A DNA stretch of 60,000 nucleotides, taken from Adiantum capillus-veneris. Its lineage: Eukaryota; Streptophyta; Polypodiopsida; Polypodiales; Pteridaceae. Each line of letters starts with the position of its first letter. The stretch's first letter is position 1. The translations under genes and the position numbers were made by a program. Shown here one piece after another: positions 10,775 through 21,641 of this stretch. The notes beneath the pieces are model-generated. The model saw nothing but the letters and a program-made list of their open reading frames with translations, made no database searches and was not told the DNA's origin. The stretch spans positions 82,257,340 through 82,317,339 of the forward strand of contig CM043971.1 in the NCBI GenBank assembly GCA_014529385.2. The letters are read 5' to 3'.

Positions 10775-11914
10775 TTGCCATCATCAACAATGCCAGTGAT
10801 GGAAGACAACGGGAAGTATCATCTTCCAAAGGCACCATGGATCCTATCAAACATTGACCAAATCAAAGTGAAAGAAGTTATTGCTTCCATCAGAACACCT
10901 ACAGGTTACATGCGGTCTTTAAAGGGAGCATTCTTGAAGACAAAGAAGGGTGATGGACCCCTATTACATGGGTTGAAATCCCATGACTGGCACAAGATGC
11001 TCCACGTGATTATTCACCCTTTATGTTTTATCTTACTTGGATGCTACTCTAATGTTATTACTTTTAAAAACAATATGCAGTTCATCTTATCATTGAGCAT
11101 CAGTGGATGTGGAAGCAAGAAAGTATGTGATGCTATATATAAGATGGGAGAGCTTGTCAAGTGGATGAGCTCTAAGGAAATTGAAGTAACATCCATACTA
11201 GCGGCAAGATTGTTAGGCTAAGAAGTAGTTGTTCTCATTGAAGAGAGCTTTCCCAGGTCCATACTAGTGAGTTATATTGCATCTTGTGGATGAGGTAGAG
11301 ATTTGTGGAGTGGTCCATTCCCGTTGGATGTTCTTCCTTGAGCATTTTATTAAGACACTCAAGGACTTCGTGAGGCTATGTTCACAGCCAGAGGCTAGCA
11401 TGGCCGAAGGATGGATTGTTCAAGAGTCGTTTGTGTACATCTCTGAGTACCTGGCTGTAGTGGATGAAACGATACCATGTTATGGACCGATAAGAAAGAT
11501 CCAAGGATGCACTCTCATATGACAAATGGGAAGGGGAAGATAAAGCTCATGGTAAGGCACATACATGATGCAATAAACAACTACCTTGTCCTTAATGCAC
11601 CAAAGATGGAAAAGTGGGTAGATCTATATATAGAATTGAAAAGAATGCGTGAAGAAGATCAAGAATTGTATAGGAAAATACACTCTCGCAGAAGAAATTG
11701 CAATGTGGTTTACTCACTGTACCTTGCCATGTTTCCAAAACTTATAAGGCCGGATTGGTTGCATGAACAAATGACTAAAGCTAAAGTCGATTGGTTGCAT
11801 GAACAAATGACTAAAGCTAAAGTTGATGGTGAGCATGTTAGCAATGAGGAGTGGGAGTATGCGCAAGGTTGTTTACCAAAGGTAATTGCTAATCTCTCAT
11901 TATGCACAATATAA
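10775..11914 (+). pseudogene. CACTA transposase, DUF4218-like downstream part
   Basis: Three successive open pieces (10775-11221, 11277-11522, 11477-11914) continue the TNP2 gene. GLKSHDWHKMLH (about 10970-11010) and HSRWMFFLEHFIKTLKDFVR (about 11310-11370) match the conserved GLKSHDCH and YRWMYPxERYLxxLKxYVR motifs of the DUF4218 region in plant CACTA transposases, followed by an AEGWIVQESF segment. The frame shifts around 11222 and 11500. A 36-bp in-frame tandem duplication at 11753-11824 repeats the residues DWLHEQMTKAKV. Confidence 0.7.
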
Positions 11915-11997
11915 GTTATTAGTATATAGCTACCTATACTCAAACTTGTTCTACTTTCAATAGGCAACGATGCTCAACTCAATGTGGCATGAAGGAA

Positions 11998-12362
11998 GGC
12001 ACTTTTGAATCGATAATTTAGACAAAAAATGAACTCCAAATGATAGTGGAGTGATAGGAAATTTTGATGCACAAACTCCAAACGATATGGAAAATAGATA
12101 TTGTGGAGTTATTCAAAGAATATACCGAGTAGATTTTGGAACTTTTCGAAAGTATGTGTTCGATGTGAAGTGGTTTGCAAATGTTTCGTCTAGACATATT
12201 GGCAATGCAAGACATGATCCAAACAAAACCAAAACCTTTGGCGCACCACACCATTCGGATGCTTTTGATATCCTTCAAAAGATGGGGCCAGTATACCAAG
12301 GCTTGAACGTGCAATACTGCTTCCACACCTTCGTCCTCCTCTTGGCGTGCTACTACATGTGA
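11998..12362 (+). pseudogene. CACTA transposase, DUF4216-like C-terminal part
   Basis: The frame at 12051-12362 encodes RYCGVIQRIYRVDFGTFRKY, VFDVKWFANVSS and NKTKTFGAPHHSDAF. These fit the 'YYGvi..I.el.y......VvlFkCdWv' pattern of the DUF4216 domain that ends many CACTA TNP2 proteins. It stops at 12360 and meets an opposite-strand gene end almost exactly there. Confidence 0.55.
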
Positions 12363-12365
12363 CTC

Positions 12366-14888
12366 TACTACCTTGTGGAGTTCGAGTATGGCCCACATTG
12401 CCTCATTGACCTTGTGTTCCACTGCAAACTGCCCACCCAAACCTATACTCCGTTTTGGGGTTTGTGATATCCCTTCTTGTGCAAAGTTAATCTTACGGGG
12501 TCTTCCACACTTCTTGCGATCATTAGTAACCGAGTTGTCCTTAGGCCTATGCGATGCATCATCTTCCACATTGATAAGCTCATTTGGCTTGCGTTTTTTC
12601 CTTGATGCCTCCTTATCTCCTATCAATGGAGTCGGTTGTTTATACATTGGAGTGCCCTCGGTAGCCTCCTTCACTGCTCTTATTACTTGACGGGGATGTT
12701 TTTCATGACGCTCCGCAAGCTTTTGTATCGATGGACCCTTCCCAATATGTTTTTCGTGGCTATATGAAATGGCCTTTGTGCTCTGTAAGATGGAATTTGC
12801 AAGGTCGGTTATACATGCATCATATAATGAAATACATTTATGAAAACCCTCCCCTGCTAGCCACCAGCTTCCATGCTTGCTCTCGGCAAGGTTTGTGCAT
12901 AGAGTGTTTGGTCCATCAGAGCTTCTTTCTACACACGTCATGATGCCACCCAATGTACAATATGAATTCCCCACCAACTAAGCCATGAATCCATGTATGG
13001 AATGTTACGGTCTATGCAATGACCGTTATGCCACATTGGTGTAGCAAACAAGCCTTCGCTATTGCTGTCTCTTTTGTTGGTGCTTGCCTTCACTTCTCAC
13101 ACATTTCTTTGTGTGTGTCTTGAGAAGTTTGTGCCACATACTTCATTGTGTGTTGATTCAAGCTTTGTTTCCAATGGAAATACGACCACTCATTGTATTG
13201 GTCTTGTTGCCACCATTGAAAACAATTCGAATTACATTCCAATTTGCTTGAGATTCATCCGCCATGAAGCCAAAGAAATTAGCTTTGTCACACCCACATG
13301 ATAGCATTACATCATTGAGGCACTTTCAAAACAAACATTGCGTTTCCATGTCTTCCTCTTTCATTTCACAAGTTGCAATAGTCAAAAGGTCCTGCATGCT
13401 GCAAACAAATTGTTAGAGAGAGTCAAAGGCAACCCACAATGCTGTCAAGGTACACCATGTACCTTGGATCATACACATGATAGGCCATAGTCACCCAATC
13501 GTTAACACGTTTGGCGTGATCAAATTGGATCCACGCACGTCGAAGATTGACATCCCTGTCTTGTCTCATTCGGTTCACCAGGTCCACACTGGATGCTAGA
13601 CCAATTGTGGACATTTTGAAGACATAACATTTCTCTCCCTTCGTACCTTGACCAGAAAACTTGCTTCCATGGATAAAGTCATATGTGCAGTCTCACTTCA
13701 GCTTTAGGAGTGCATCAATGCCAAAAGATTCTTTGTCAACCCCTCTTCAAAAACTAGATACTGACCTTCAAAACCTAACAACATTCATAGTGTTCAGAGA
13801 AAAAATCATTTAGCATAGAGTTTTGCATTGAAATAAGAAAATAGGAAATGCACATACCAATTATTTTGCACCAATGGCCCCAATGCCTCAGCGATTGCAA
13901 ATACCTAAAATTCCTTCGTTGGTGTTGTTGCAAAGAAGTGTTGTACTTACAATTTCTTTTGCCAAACACATTTGAACCTTCATGGCTCCTGCATGTGGGT
14001 CAACAGTCAAAATCCTTTGCACCATCACCTTGGTGTTTTCAGTTAGTGTTTTGGATGTGCCGTTGTGCACGTCGTGTCTATGTGTGCCACGATGAATCAT
14101 GACTCTGGTGGCGGTCTTATCGGATGGCATGACATAGTATACTACACAATCACATGTTGCAGTACAGAAAGCAATTGCCTTGCAAAAGTGGCATGTAAGG
14201 CTCTTATCTCCAATCTTACGATATTGTCCGGGTGCAGTTGTCTTTTGTATGTACCCGTTGAAATGACTTGTATTGGGAATATGATAATTAGCCGAGCGGC
14301 CACATTGTTCATTCATGCACTTCAGAGATCCTAGGCAATGACTAAGACGCACTACACCCGGGAAAACTATATTGGACGTTTGTGGCTTCGATCACAAATG
14401 AGGATCATACTTATGCTCCATTGCATCCATATGGTACCTCCCTATGGTTGGTGGAAATTCTAAAACAAGATCACCATTGTAAGCCCTTGGAATCTTTGTA
14501 ACTTGTTCCACTTATGTATTTGCATTAAAAGCTTTGTCAGTGTGCCCTTGTGTTCGACCTGCAAAAGTTTCTAGCTTGTACTTCTTTTGAAGCTATTTGG
14601 AAGCAAAACTCGAGGGGGGGCGCGGGGGGGGGGGGGGGGTGCAAAGATCTACTAACTCCTTTTGAGCGAAGTGCACCTTTGACGGACTATCCACAATGGC
14701 AATGGGAGTCGTACTAGGTGAGCCTGCATAGTGTGCTTGATGGGACATATTGACTTGGTATTTACGTGAAAGTTGTTCATCCAATACATAGATGAATTCA
14801 CCCAAAAATTGTTGAGCGTCCTTTCAAGAGGCAAAGTCATCTTAATATCACCAACTTCAATCACTGCATCTAAAGTTGTAAATTGCAT
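12366..14888 (-). pseudogene. Transposase-like gene with Cys/His zinc finger, decayed
   Basis: Read leftward, coding-like pieces follow in order. 14888-14594 is interrupted by a G-run frameshift. 14352-13888 has CLGSLKCMNEQC, then CHFC, then a spaced IHRGTHRHDV motif, resembling the Cys-Cys-His-His (FLYWCH / WRKY-GCM1-type) finger at the start of Mutator-like transposases. 13690-13423 contains CTYDFIHGSKF and RRAWIQFDHAKR. 12977-12366 has TNLAESKHGSWWLAGEGF, typical in spirit of the C-terminal NLAES.H region of such proteins, then a basic AT-hook-like KKCGRPRK. Stops and frameshifts occur between all pieces, though some gaps could be introns. The family assignment is by motif pattern only. 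It converges tail to tail with the CACTA gene. Confidence 0.5.
14614..14639 (+). repeat. Poly-G tract
   Basis: GGGGGGG, CGC, then about 17 G residues. The tract lies inside the decayed transposase-like gene and coincides with its frameshift. Confidence 0.9.
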
Positions 14889-15159
14889 TGGAGAAATTAT
14901 TTCTAAAAGAAATGATTCAGATATTATAAATTTACCATTGTAAAAAGGATAAGAAAGCTCTTTATCAAGAAACTATAAAGAACAAGCCATAATAATAAGC
15001 TAAACAAATAATTAAGCATAAGATCGCATTATAAAAACTAATAGATTGTTTATATACTCACATCAAATAATATAATCATTATAAATTTAAATTTAATAAT
15101 ATTTCAATATTTTAACAAATTTATTTAGAATTATATATAATATATTTTTTATGCGCGTG
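14889..15159. other. AT-rich spacer
   Basis: Very AT-rich, with TTATATATAATATATTTTTT at its right end next to the foldback sequence. No gene seen. Confidence 0.5.
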
Positions 15160-16153
15160 TGTGCACACGCAAATATGTGTGTGTGTGACAAGCACGCACA
15201 TTCGGTGTGAGATGCGTGTGTGTGGGAAAGGGAGGGACGGCATGCGTGGGCCACACACTACCATGCGGTGGGGTGTGGCCCCTTCCCTATGTATCAAGGA
15301 CTCGATGGCAGCGCGTGGCCCACGCATGCCGTCTCTCACCCCCACACACACACATAAACACACATATACACACTCGGTGTGAGCGTGTGTTTTGTGTGGT
15401 AGGGGGGTGCCCGGGTGTGGAGTAGGAGGGGACATGTGGCGGCCATGCGCTGCCACGCGGTGGCATGTGTCTCCACGTGGCTCCCAGGCACTTGGCCATG
15501 CACCAAGGGTCACTGGCCAGCGCGTAGCCCAAGGGCCACGCGTCGCCGAGTGGCAGACCACGTGGCCACGGAGCGGCCATGCAGACCGCCTCGTGGCCAC
15601 GTGGTCTGCCACGTGTATCATCACCAGCCAACGATACATGTGGGATTCCACGATGGCTACGAGTATTGCCACATTGAAGGCGCGCTGGCCAGGTGGCATG
15701 CCACGTATACCGTCGCTGGGTGACAGTACATGTGGCATGCCACCTGGCCGTCGCATAGCCGACGTGGCAACGCGATGGTCACGTGACATGCCACGTGTAC
15801 CGTCCATTATCCACGATACACGTGGTAGACCACATGGCCATGAGGCGGTCTACATGGCCGCTCCGTGGCCACGTGGTCTGCCACTGGGCAATGCATGGCC
15901 CTTGGGCTACGCACAGCCTAACGATCCTTGGCGCATGGGCAGCATGTCCCCATGCGCCAAGCGCCATGGGACCACACAGGGACACACGACACCGCCTGGT
16001 AGTGTGTGGCCCTCACATGCCCCCCCCCCCCCCCACAACACACACAAAAATTTGACACGCGTGTGTGTGTTGTCAACACACACACACGTGCGCTAGTGCG
16101 TGTGTGTTGTCACACACGCACGTCCGCGCGGTGTGTGTGTGGACATGCATCCA

Positions 16154-16196
<43 letters not shown>

Positions 16197-16256
16197 CATA
16201 CACCACACACACATACACGTGCATCCACCACACACACGCGTGCGTGTGCACCGACC

Positions 16257-16260
<4 letters not shown>
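15160..16260. repeat. Long foldback (inverted repeat), CACGTG-rich
   Basis: The sequence is an imperfect inverted repeat centred near 15710. At the centre, GGCCAGGTGGCATGCCACGT (about 15686-15706) pairs with its complement around 15730-15750. Further out, 15533-15620 pairs with 15815-15910 (for example GCGTAGCCCAAGGGCC against GGCCCTTGGGCTACGC). GT-rich sequence on the left faces CA-rich sequence on the right, and AT-rich flanks lie outside both. CACGTG occurs at least eight times. Open frames on both strands mirror each other and are by-products. It could be a foldback transposon or a source of hairpin RNA. Confidence 0.75.
16021..16034 (+). repeat. Poly-C tract
   Basis: Fourteen consecutive C near the right end of the foldback. 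Confidence 0.95.

Positions 16261-16302
<42 letters not shown>
16151..16302 (+). repeat. (CA)n microsatellite followed by a 45-base poly-C run
   Basis: CA repeats at 16151-16193 and in shorter blocks to 16240, then 45 consecutive C at 16258-16302. The complementary strand is a strong G-quadruplex candidate. A run this long may be misestimated by sequencing. Confidence 0.9.
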
Positions 16303-16583
16303 ACACACACACACCGAATATTTACTTTTTTTTAAATTATAATTTTTTAATTTGAAAACTTTATAAAGATCTTAACAGCTCTTTTGCATATCATTCTCAA
16401 GCTCTTAGCTCTTCATATCTTCTTATTTCAAATTCTCTATTTCTCTTCATCTCTACTTCCCTATCTTACACTAGTTTCTCTGTCAAGCTTTCCCTTGATC
16501 CCACTTTCTTTCTCTCAAGCTCTTAACTTCAATTTTTCATAAGCCATACCTTTATCTATTTTCTCTACTTCTTTAGCTAAACT

Positions 16584-17370
16584 ATGAGGATAAGAAATCA
16601 ATCAAAAAACAATGGTGCTATGGATGAAGTTTATGTTACTACGTCGCAAGAAGTCCCTCTGCGATGCACACAAGAGAGCACACAATCTCAAGCCTTAAGC
16701 TCTCTAGATCGTATTGTGTCCATCGTAACCGGTGTGGGTGAAACAGCACAATCAAGTGGAGAATCGAGCCATCGTGTGGAAACTGCTACCACAACGAAAG
16801 ACATAGGAAATGAAGCATTTGGAAATGTGGTCGACAAGCACATTTCTTTGCGTTGGGTGGATTCTCATAGAGATCCCTATGATGGAAAACTTCTACGCTT
16901 ACCTCTATGTCAACTTCTTTCAAACCACGCCATCCGCACGTATGATGACGATGTAGTGGATTTGCAACTCTCCATTGCAAATAAAAGCTACCAACCAACC
17001 ATGGCAAGATTCATTGTAAGTGAGCGGATTCTTGGGGATGATCATAAGCAATTCTCTTGTCGCGGTCACACTTCGAGAGATCTTGCAATGTCATATGACT
17101 TGGACGAGGAGCTTCGTCTAATCCCCGAGCTTACTCATATGGTTGAGAGGTACTTTGTGGTATGGGATGGAAATTTTCGAGCTTAGTCACATGGTCGACA
17201 GGTACTTTGTGGTTTGGGATGGAAATCACAAATTGGAGGCATGGATGCGGTGGATGAACGAGAACGACATCCCAATTGAGAAAGCACCAAGGGTGGATTG
17301 CGTGCTTGTCGATTTTCAACCCCATGAGACAACAGAATTTTTATTGGTTTTGGGAATGATAAACAGGTAA
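16584..17370 (+). pseudogene. Unrecognised protein gene broken by a tandem duplication
   Basis: An ATG-started frame of 200 codons (16584-17186) follows a pyrimidine-rich leader. Its product has a Ser/Thr-rich N-terminus and then a folded-looking part (SLRWVDSHRDPYDGKLL, ARFIVSERILGD). It ends at a stop created by a 52-bp direct duplication (17126-17177 and 17178-17229). After the duplication the protein continues in another frame (17143-17370: ALSHMVDRYFVVWDGNHK..., then DFQPHETTEFLLVLG). I do not recognise the family. Given its neighbours it may be a transposon accessory gene. Confidence 0.45.
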
Positions 17371-17439
17371 ATCCAACTGTTTTTTGCGAATGTAAATGCA
17401 TCTTATTGTTTTTGACAATGTTTATTACATCCTATTGTT

Positions 17440-18914
17440 AAACAGGGCCACAAGGGTTTCAGTCCCTCACACCACTTCACATGATATATTCATGATGAGA
17501 AAGCTAGGGTTCGCGGACCCAACTTCACTCCTATAGAAATTTTCAAAAAGAGCGCGTATGGCAGCAGAGAGCGCTTTGAACTTCAGGGGTCCAAACAAAT
17601 CAAAGTGGCTAAAATTGCCAAGGATTGTCCTTGCTCAACTCATTTTGAAGGTATGCTTGAAAACAATGCTAAATGAGAATGTGTTTTGATTATGAATTCT
17701 TATTAATTATGTTTTGATTGTGTCCTTGGCAAATGATAGGAAGATTTTGATGCTATGTACAATTTTGACGGAGAAGGCATGGATCTAGTGGCTTCGCTAT
17801 GACGTGTATTGGTGGAAATTGGAAAGGTGGATCAAGTGATCATATCCTCGAATCAATTTGTTGGTGATCTAACTTGTGTCCTATTATTTGCTACAGGAGA
17901 GTGCTTAAGATGGCCGAGAAAATGGAGGGAGAGAATCAACACGTTGCCATCCAACACGAGAAGGCTGAAGAGAGGCATGGTCTCACACTCGCACACACAT
18001 TGCAGAAATACAGACGGAACCACTTTGACAAAGCCTTCAAGAAGTGGAGTGCACGGATCAAGTCCACACAAGATCCCGAAGAGCAACCCCACTTCGCTTG
18101 CACGGCACGACGCATGTTGTACAGGTTGGACATCTTTGCTTGACACGTTATGTATGTTTTGTAGGTTACACTAATCTTGTCATGGTGGCACAAAACATTA
18201 TTTGATGTCTTGTAGATGATGGAGAGATGCTCTAGTCTTCCCCATTCTCGAGCACCCTAGTGATGCATGGTGTAGGTCGGAGAGAGAGAAGATGGTATCT
18301 AGACGCGTGGATAGATGACTTGCGGCCAAAGGGAGCATGGCTCAAGTGTCCTTGGTGGTTGGATTACTAGGACAAGGAGTACCCACCCGAAGAGGAAGCG
18401 CTTTACATAGGTATCATACTATGTAAATTTTGCCTTTGCCATGCAATACGACATGGGCACAATAACCTTCATTTTTTAATTAATAGCGAAGCATACTGCT
18501 TCACGGAAAAAAGCCGTTGGGATAGAGGATGCACTCTCTCCGAACATAACAAAGAAGGCGGCCTCAAAGAAACTGGACTCAAATAAACCGGCCTCAAAGA
18601 AAGACACAAAGATTGGCTCCACATCGGCCCTGCAAGCACCCTTGGTTGGCCGACAACGTGGGAAGAGAAGGAAGAGAGTTGTTGCCTCTAGTGATAGTGA
18701 GAGCGAGCATGTGGTTGAGGAGTATTCCGTAGAGGTCAACGATACTGCTCAGAGCCTTGGTGCTATGAGCCACAGTGTACCAACCCTTTCCTTCACTCCG
18801 AGACCAGTAGGGGGCACCCAGGAGTCACCTCCATGTTCACCATCACAGGGCAAGGCTGCAGAGGACCTATCGAACATGGCCAGAGTGGTCAGAGAAAACC
18901 CTCCAAGTACGTGA
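17440..18914 (+). pseudogene. Possible downstream exons of the unrecognised gene
   Basis: Coding-like blocks continue on the same strand: HDEKARVRGPNFTPIEIF (about 17490-17540), RNHFDKAFKKWSARIKS (about 18010-18065) in a frame at 17874-18143, PPEEEALYIG (about 18385), and a frame at about 18480-18914 with a Lys/Ser-rich, charged tail (RGKRRKRVVASSDSESEHVV). AG/GT boundaries could join several as exons, but stops are frequent. The basic and acidic tail would suit a nuclear protein. Function is unknown, and the linkage of these blocks is inference. Confidence 0.3.
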
Positions 18915-19010
18915 AAATGGTTAACGTTGTGTTGTTCTCTTTAGCATTGCATGCAAGATGTATTTGATCTTATGTTGAGCATACAGATATGCATGTAGAG
19001 CCATGCCACC

Positions 19011-19460
19011 TTGCAGTGCATGCTAGTGTCAAGTGCTTGGCAAAAGCTACTCCATATGTGTTGTGCAATGACAGGTAAGCCATGCTATTTTGCCTTCATA
19101 GTTATGTCCACAATTTTAGTGCTAACAAAGATTGTGTGCAGTTCTATGCAATCACTACGTAGATTCTTGGGCTCTCTAGAAGAAACAGGGCAGATGAACC
19201 CCAATTTAACATTGGGTGGCGTATGTTTGATGTACATGGCCTTTCCCTTACACACTAGGCCACATGCAGCTAGCACGGGTGGAGTTCCTTTATGGAACCA
19301 ATGGGATAGCGAGCTTGTGGATGATGCATTCCTTCTTGCAACCGAGTTTCTTTTGGTTGATGGCATGGTTGTGGTGACATGTCGTGCAGAACATCTATCC
19401 ATTGTCACTTTGAAGGCAGAGAGAGCTCATTTCCATGGTGGTAAATCATGTTTTTGTTAG
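19011..19460 (+). pseudogene. Coding remnant, faintly methyltransferase-like
   Basis: An open frame of 149 codons. Its second half (WDSELVDDAFLLATEFLLVD, then GMVVVTCRAEHLSIV) has the strand-helix-strand feel of the C-terminal half of an AdoMet-dependent methyltransferase fold, but no AdoMet-binding glycine motif or catalytic motif is visible. It lies on the same strand as the preceding broken gene. I treat the resemblance as weak. Confidence 0.2.
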
Positions 19461-19535
19461 AATGTAAGTTGGCTCTGAACGTGCAATCTTCAATGTTACA
19501 TTTTAGTTGAAAAGGGGGAGAGACAAAGAGAGAGA

Positions 19536-19567
19536 GGGGGGGGGGTGGGGGGGGGGGGGGTGGGGGG
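19536..19567 (+). repeat. G-rich tract
   Basis: Nearly continuous G with single T interruptions. Confidence 0.9.
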
Positions 19568-19639
19568 TAGATAAAGAATCTTTTGGAAATCCACTTGCCC
19601 GATTCTTAAAAAGTGCTTACCAGAAATTGCCCGCCCAAA

Positions 19640-19725
19640 AACTGCACCCCAAGTGTGGTAGATTGGTTATGCCATTTCCCTCTTGAATAACAAGTCTTGA
19701 GTTCAACTCTCCCCATCAGATAGAT
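19640..19725 (+). mobile_element. tRNA-derived SINE-like head
   Basis: GTGTGGTAGATTGGTTATGC resembles an RNA polymerase III A box region, and about 45 bases later GAGTTCAACTC resembles a B box (GGTTCGANTCC). Spacing fits a tRNA-derived SINE, but the body and tail are not defined, and it does not fold as an intact tRNA by eye. Confidence 0.3.
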
Positions 19726-19952
19726 CTTTAAGGTCTCTTGGAATAGTTTCCTATGATGTTAAAATACTCTTCTTCTTCTTCTTTCTCTTCTTCTTCTCTT
19801 TATGGCTCGTTTGTTTGTAGACGCGACGAGCAGCAGCAACAAGGCAAGCTGAGGTTAGTGGTCTTTGCAGAGGGATGAATTTGTTAGGACATACATGTGG
19901 GCCACACGAGGGAGGACGTGGATGGAAAAGACATGCGCACAAACAGGAGGTT

Positions 19953-19979
19953 GGGGGGGGGGGGGGGGGGGGGGGGGGG
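19953..19979 (+). repeat. Poly-G tract, 27 bases
   Basis: Uninterrupted run of G, followed by GAGAGGGGG. Confidence 0.95.
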
Positions 19980-20610
19980 AGAGGGGGCTCACAAAGGACT
20001 AAGCTACCACAGAGGGTTGGAAGGGAATGCGCGGCAGATAACTGGTGAGGATGATGAGGTGAGCAGTCTTTGCTGATGTGAAATTTTGGGGTGGGAGGGG
20101 GGAGGGACCGGGGATAGAATATTCCAAGGGAATCCTAAAATTTAATGGATTTTTTTTTTAGAAGAACCAGTAAGTAACTATAGTATATAGAGAGGTTACA
20201 AAATGAAAGTACTTTTTATTATATATTTTGTATTATATAAAGGAGAGATATGGATGGGTATATCAATAGGAGTATATTATATTCATTCCAAGGTATCTAT
20301 GAGGCTATAACCGAGGCAAATATCAATGCTATCTGCGAGGCAATATCTGAAGCTATCAGCGTGGCAATTTTTGAGGCAATAATTGTGGCAAAACAAAAGT
20401 CTTTTTCTCTCTCTTCCCTACGCCTCTTCTCTCTACTCTCTCTCATCCTGGCAAGGCTGTCATGAGTGGCAAAGACCTCAGTCTCTTATAGTGCACACTA
20501 CGCCCACTAATGATCTTCCCAGGTTGATCTCGAGCCCAACTTTAATGGTGAGTTCTACTAGGGATTACTGATGTGTAGCTCCAACCTTAGCATGTATGAA
20601 GATATTGCAT

Positions 20611-20613
<3 letters not shown>
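19980..20613. other. Intergenic sequence with a short alternating repeat
   Basis: Positions 20290-20395 carry a degenerate short repeat around GAGGC(A/T)AT(A/C)... (for example ATCTATGAGGCTATAAC, ATCTGCGAGGCAATATC, ATCAGCGTGGCAATTTT). No gene recognised. Confidence 0.4.

Positions 20614-20686
<73 letters not shown>
20614..20686. repeat. (AG)n microsatellite
   Basis: About 36 AG units with one G interruption. Confidence 0.95.
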
Positions 20687-20692
<6 letters not shown>

Positions 20693-20896
20693 GTGACAAT
20701 GGAGAGTAGCACTTACAACATCTAGCAGAAACAAGCATGCTATGAAACAATAATTAAAATTCCCAAAAAAGTCTTACTATTCTCATCAAAGGTAAACATG
20801 CTTGCATGTTCACTTTCTAAATGTGATGTTTATGATACAATTGAAGCCAAACATTTAGCACTACCTCCCTTTAAGTACGGAGCCCCAGCAAACCAC

Positions 20897-21065
20897 CAAG
20901 AAGTATCCTCTTCCACATATTGATGTTGATGAGTTGTTAAGTCAACTAAGGGATGTTAATTTTTTTTCTAAAATTGATCTTCATTCATGTTATCATTATA
21001 TTAGAATTAAACCTAAAGACATTTCTAAAATTTCTTTTCAACTCGCTATTGCATTATGAATTCAG
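20897..21065 (+). pseudogene. Ty3/gypsy reverse transcriptase fragment
   Basis: A short translation gives KKYPLPHIDVDELLSQL, then FFSKIDLHSCYHYIRI and KPKDISKISF. This is the central part of a gypsy reverse transcriptase (consensus NKYPLPRID..L..L....FSKIDL.SGYHQIRI), including the catalytic Asp of KIDL. It stops near 21058. It is a short isolated relic unrelated in position to the full elements nearby. Confidence 0.75.
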
Positions 21066-21203
21066 TAAGACAACAATTTGCAAAACAATTTCTCATTAAG
21101 AAACAAGAATTACAACATGAAAGAAATAGAAACACTTAGCTCAAAATATTGACATGCGAAGAAGAGTCAATTTCTTGACCCTCTTGTGTGCTATGTGTGC
21201 TAT

Positions 21204-21641
21204 TGTAGAGTCAAGGTTGATTAGAGAGAGAAGCATTCATGGTGTTAATGCATGCCAATGACAATGTTAAATACACAATAGAGTATGCAATGGAGATAGA
21301 GTAGAGTGTACGCAAAACTAGATTGATTGATTCAACATAAATTGGGTACAAAGTGCTCATAATATAGAGCTGTATTAGGCATCTCTGGCATCATTGATGA
21401 CATAATAAAGGAATTTCAGATCAGCCCATACAAGTTGCAAACTCGTGGGTGACCTTTTATGCCACTTCAGAGGTCCATTAACTAAGTCTAGGTGAGTCCA
21501 CGCCCTCTAGTAATGACCCCCATGGGTACCCACACCTTTGAGTACCTTTTCCACATGCTACCACATGGTTATGTGCCACATATGCATCCCAATAGGATAG
21601 AGGAGATAGACACCAGCATAGAACAAATCTCACACCTTAGA
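21204..21641 (-). repeat. 3' LTR of element A
   Basis: 438 bp. It matches the right LTR once the nested insertion is removed, apart from about 36 extra bases near 21231-21266 and scattered changes. It preserves the undisturbed version of the nested element's target, CAAGTTGCAAACTCG (21432-21446). Confidence 0.85.

Noticed and set aside
12018-12365. Extension of the - strand transposase-like frame to 12018
   Set aside because: The last part overlaps the + strand DUF4216-like coding sequence antisense and has no matching motif, so I end the - strand gene near 12366.
15121-16096. Long frames of 228 and 234 codons on opposite strands
   Set aside because: They lie in the foldback and mirror each other. 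The composition is driven by CACGTGG and CATGCC words, with no domain seen.
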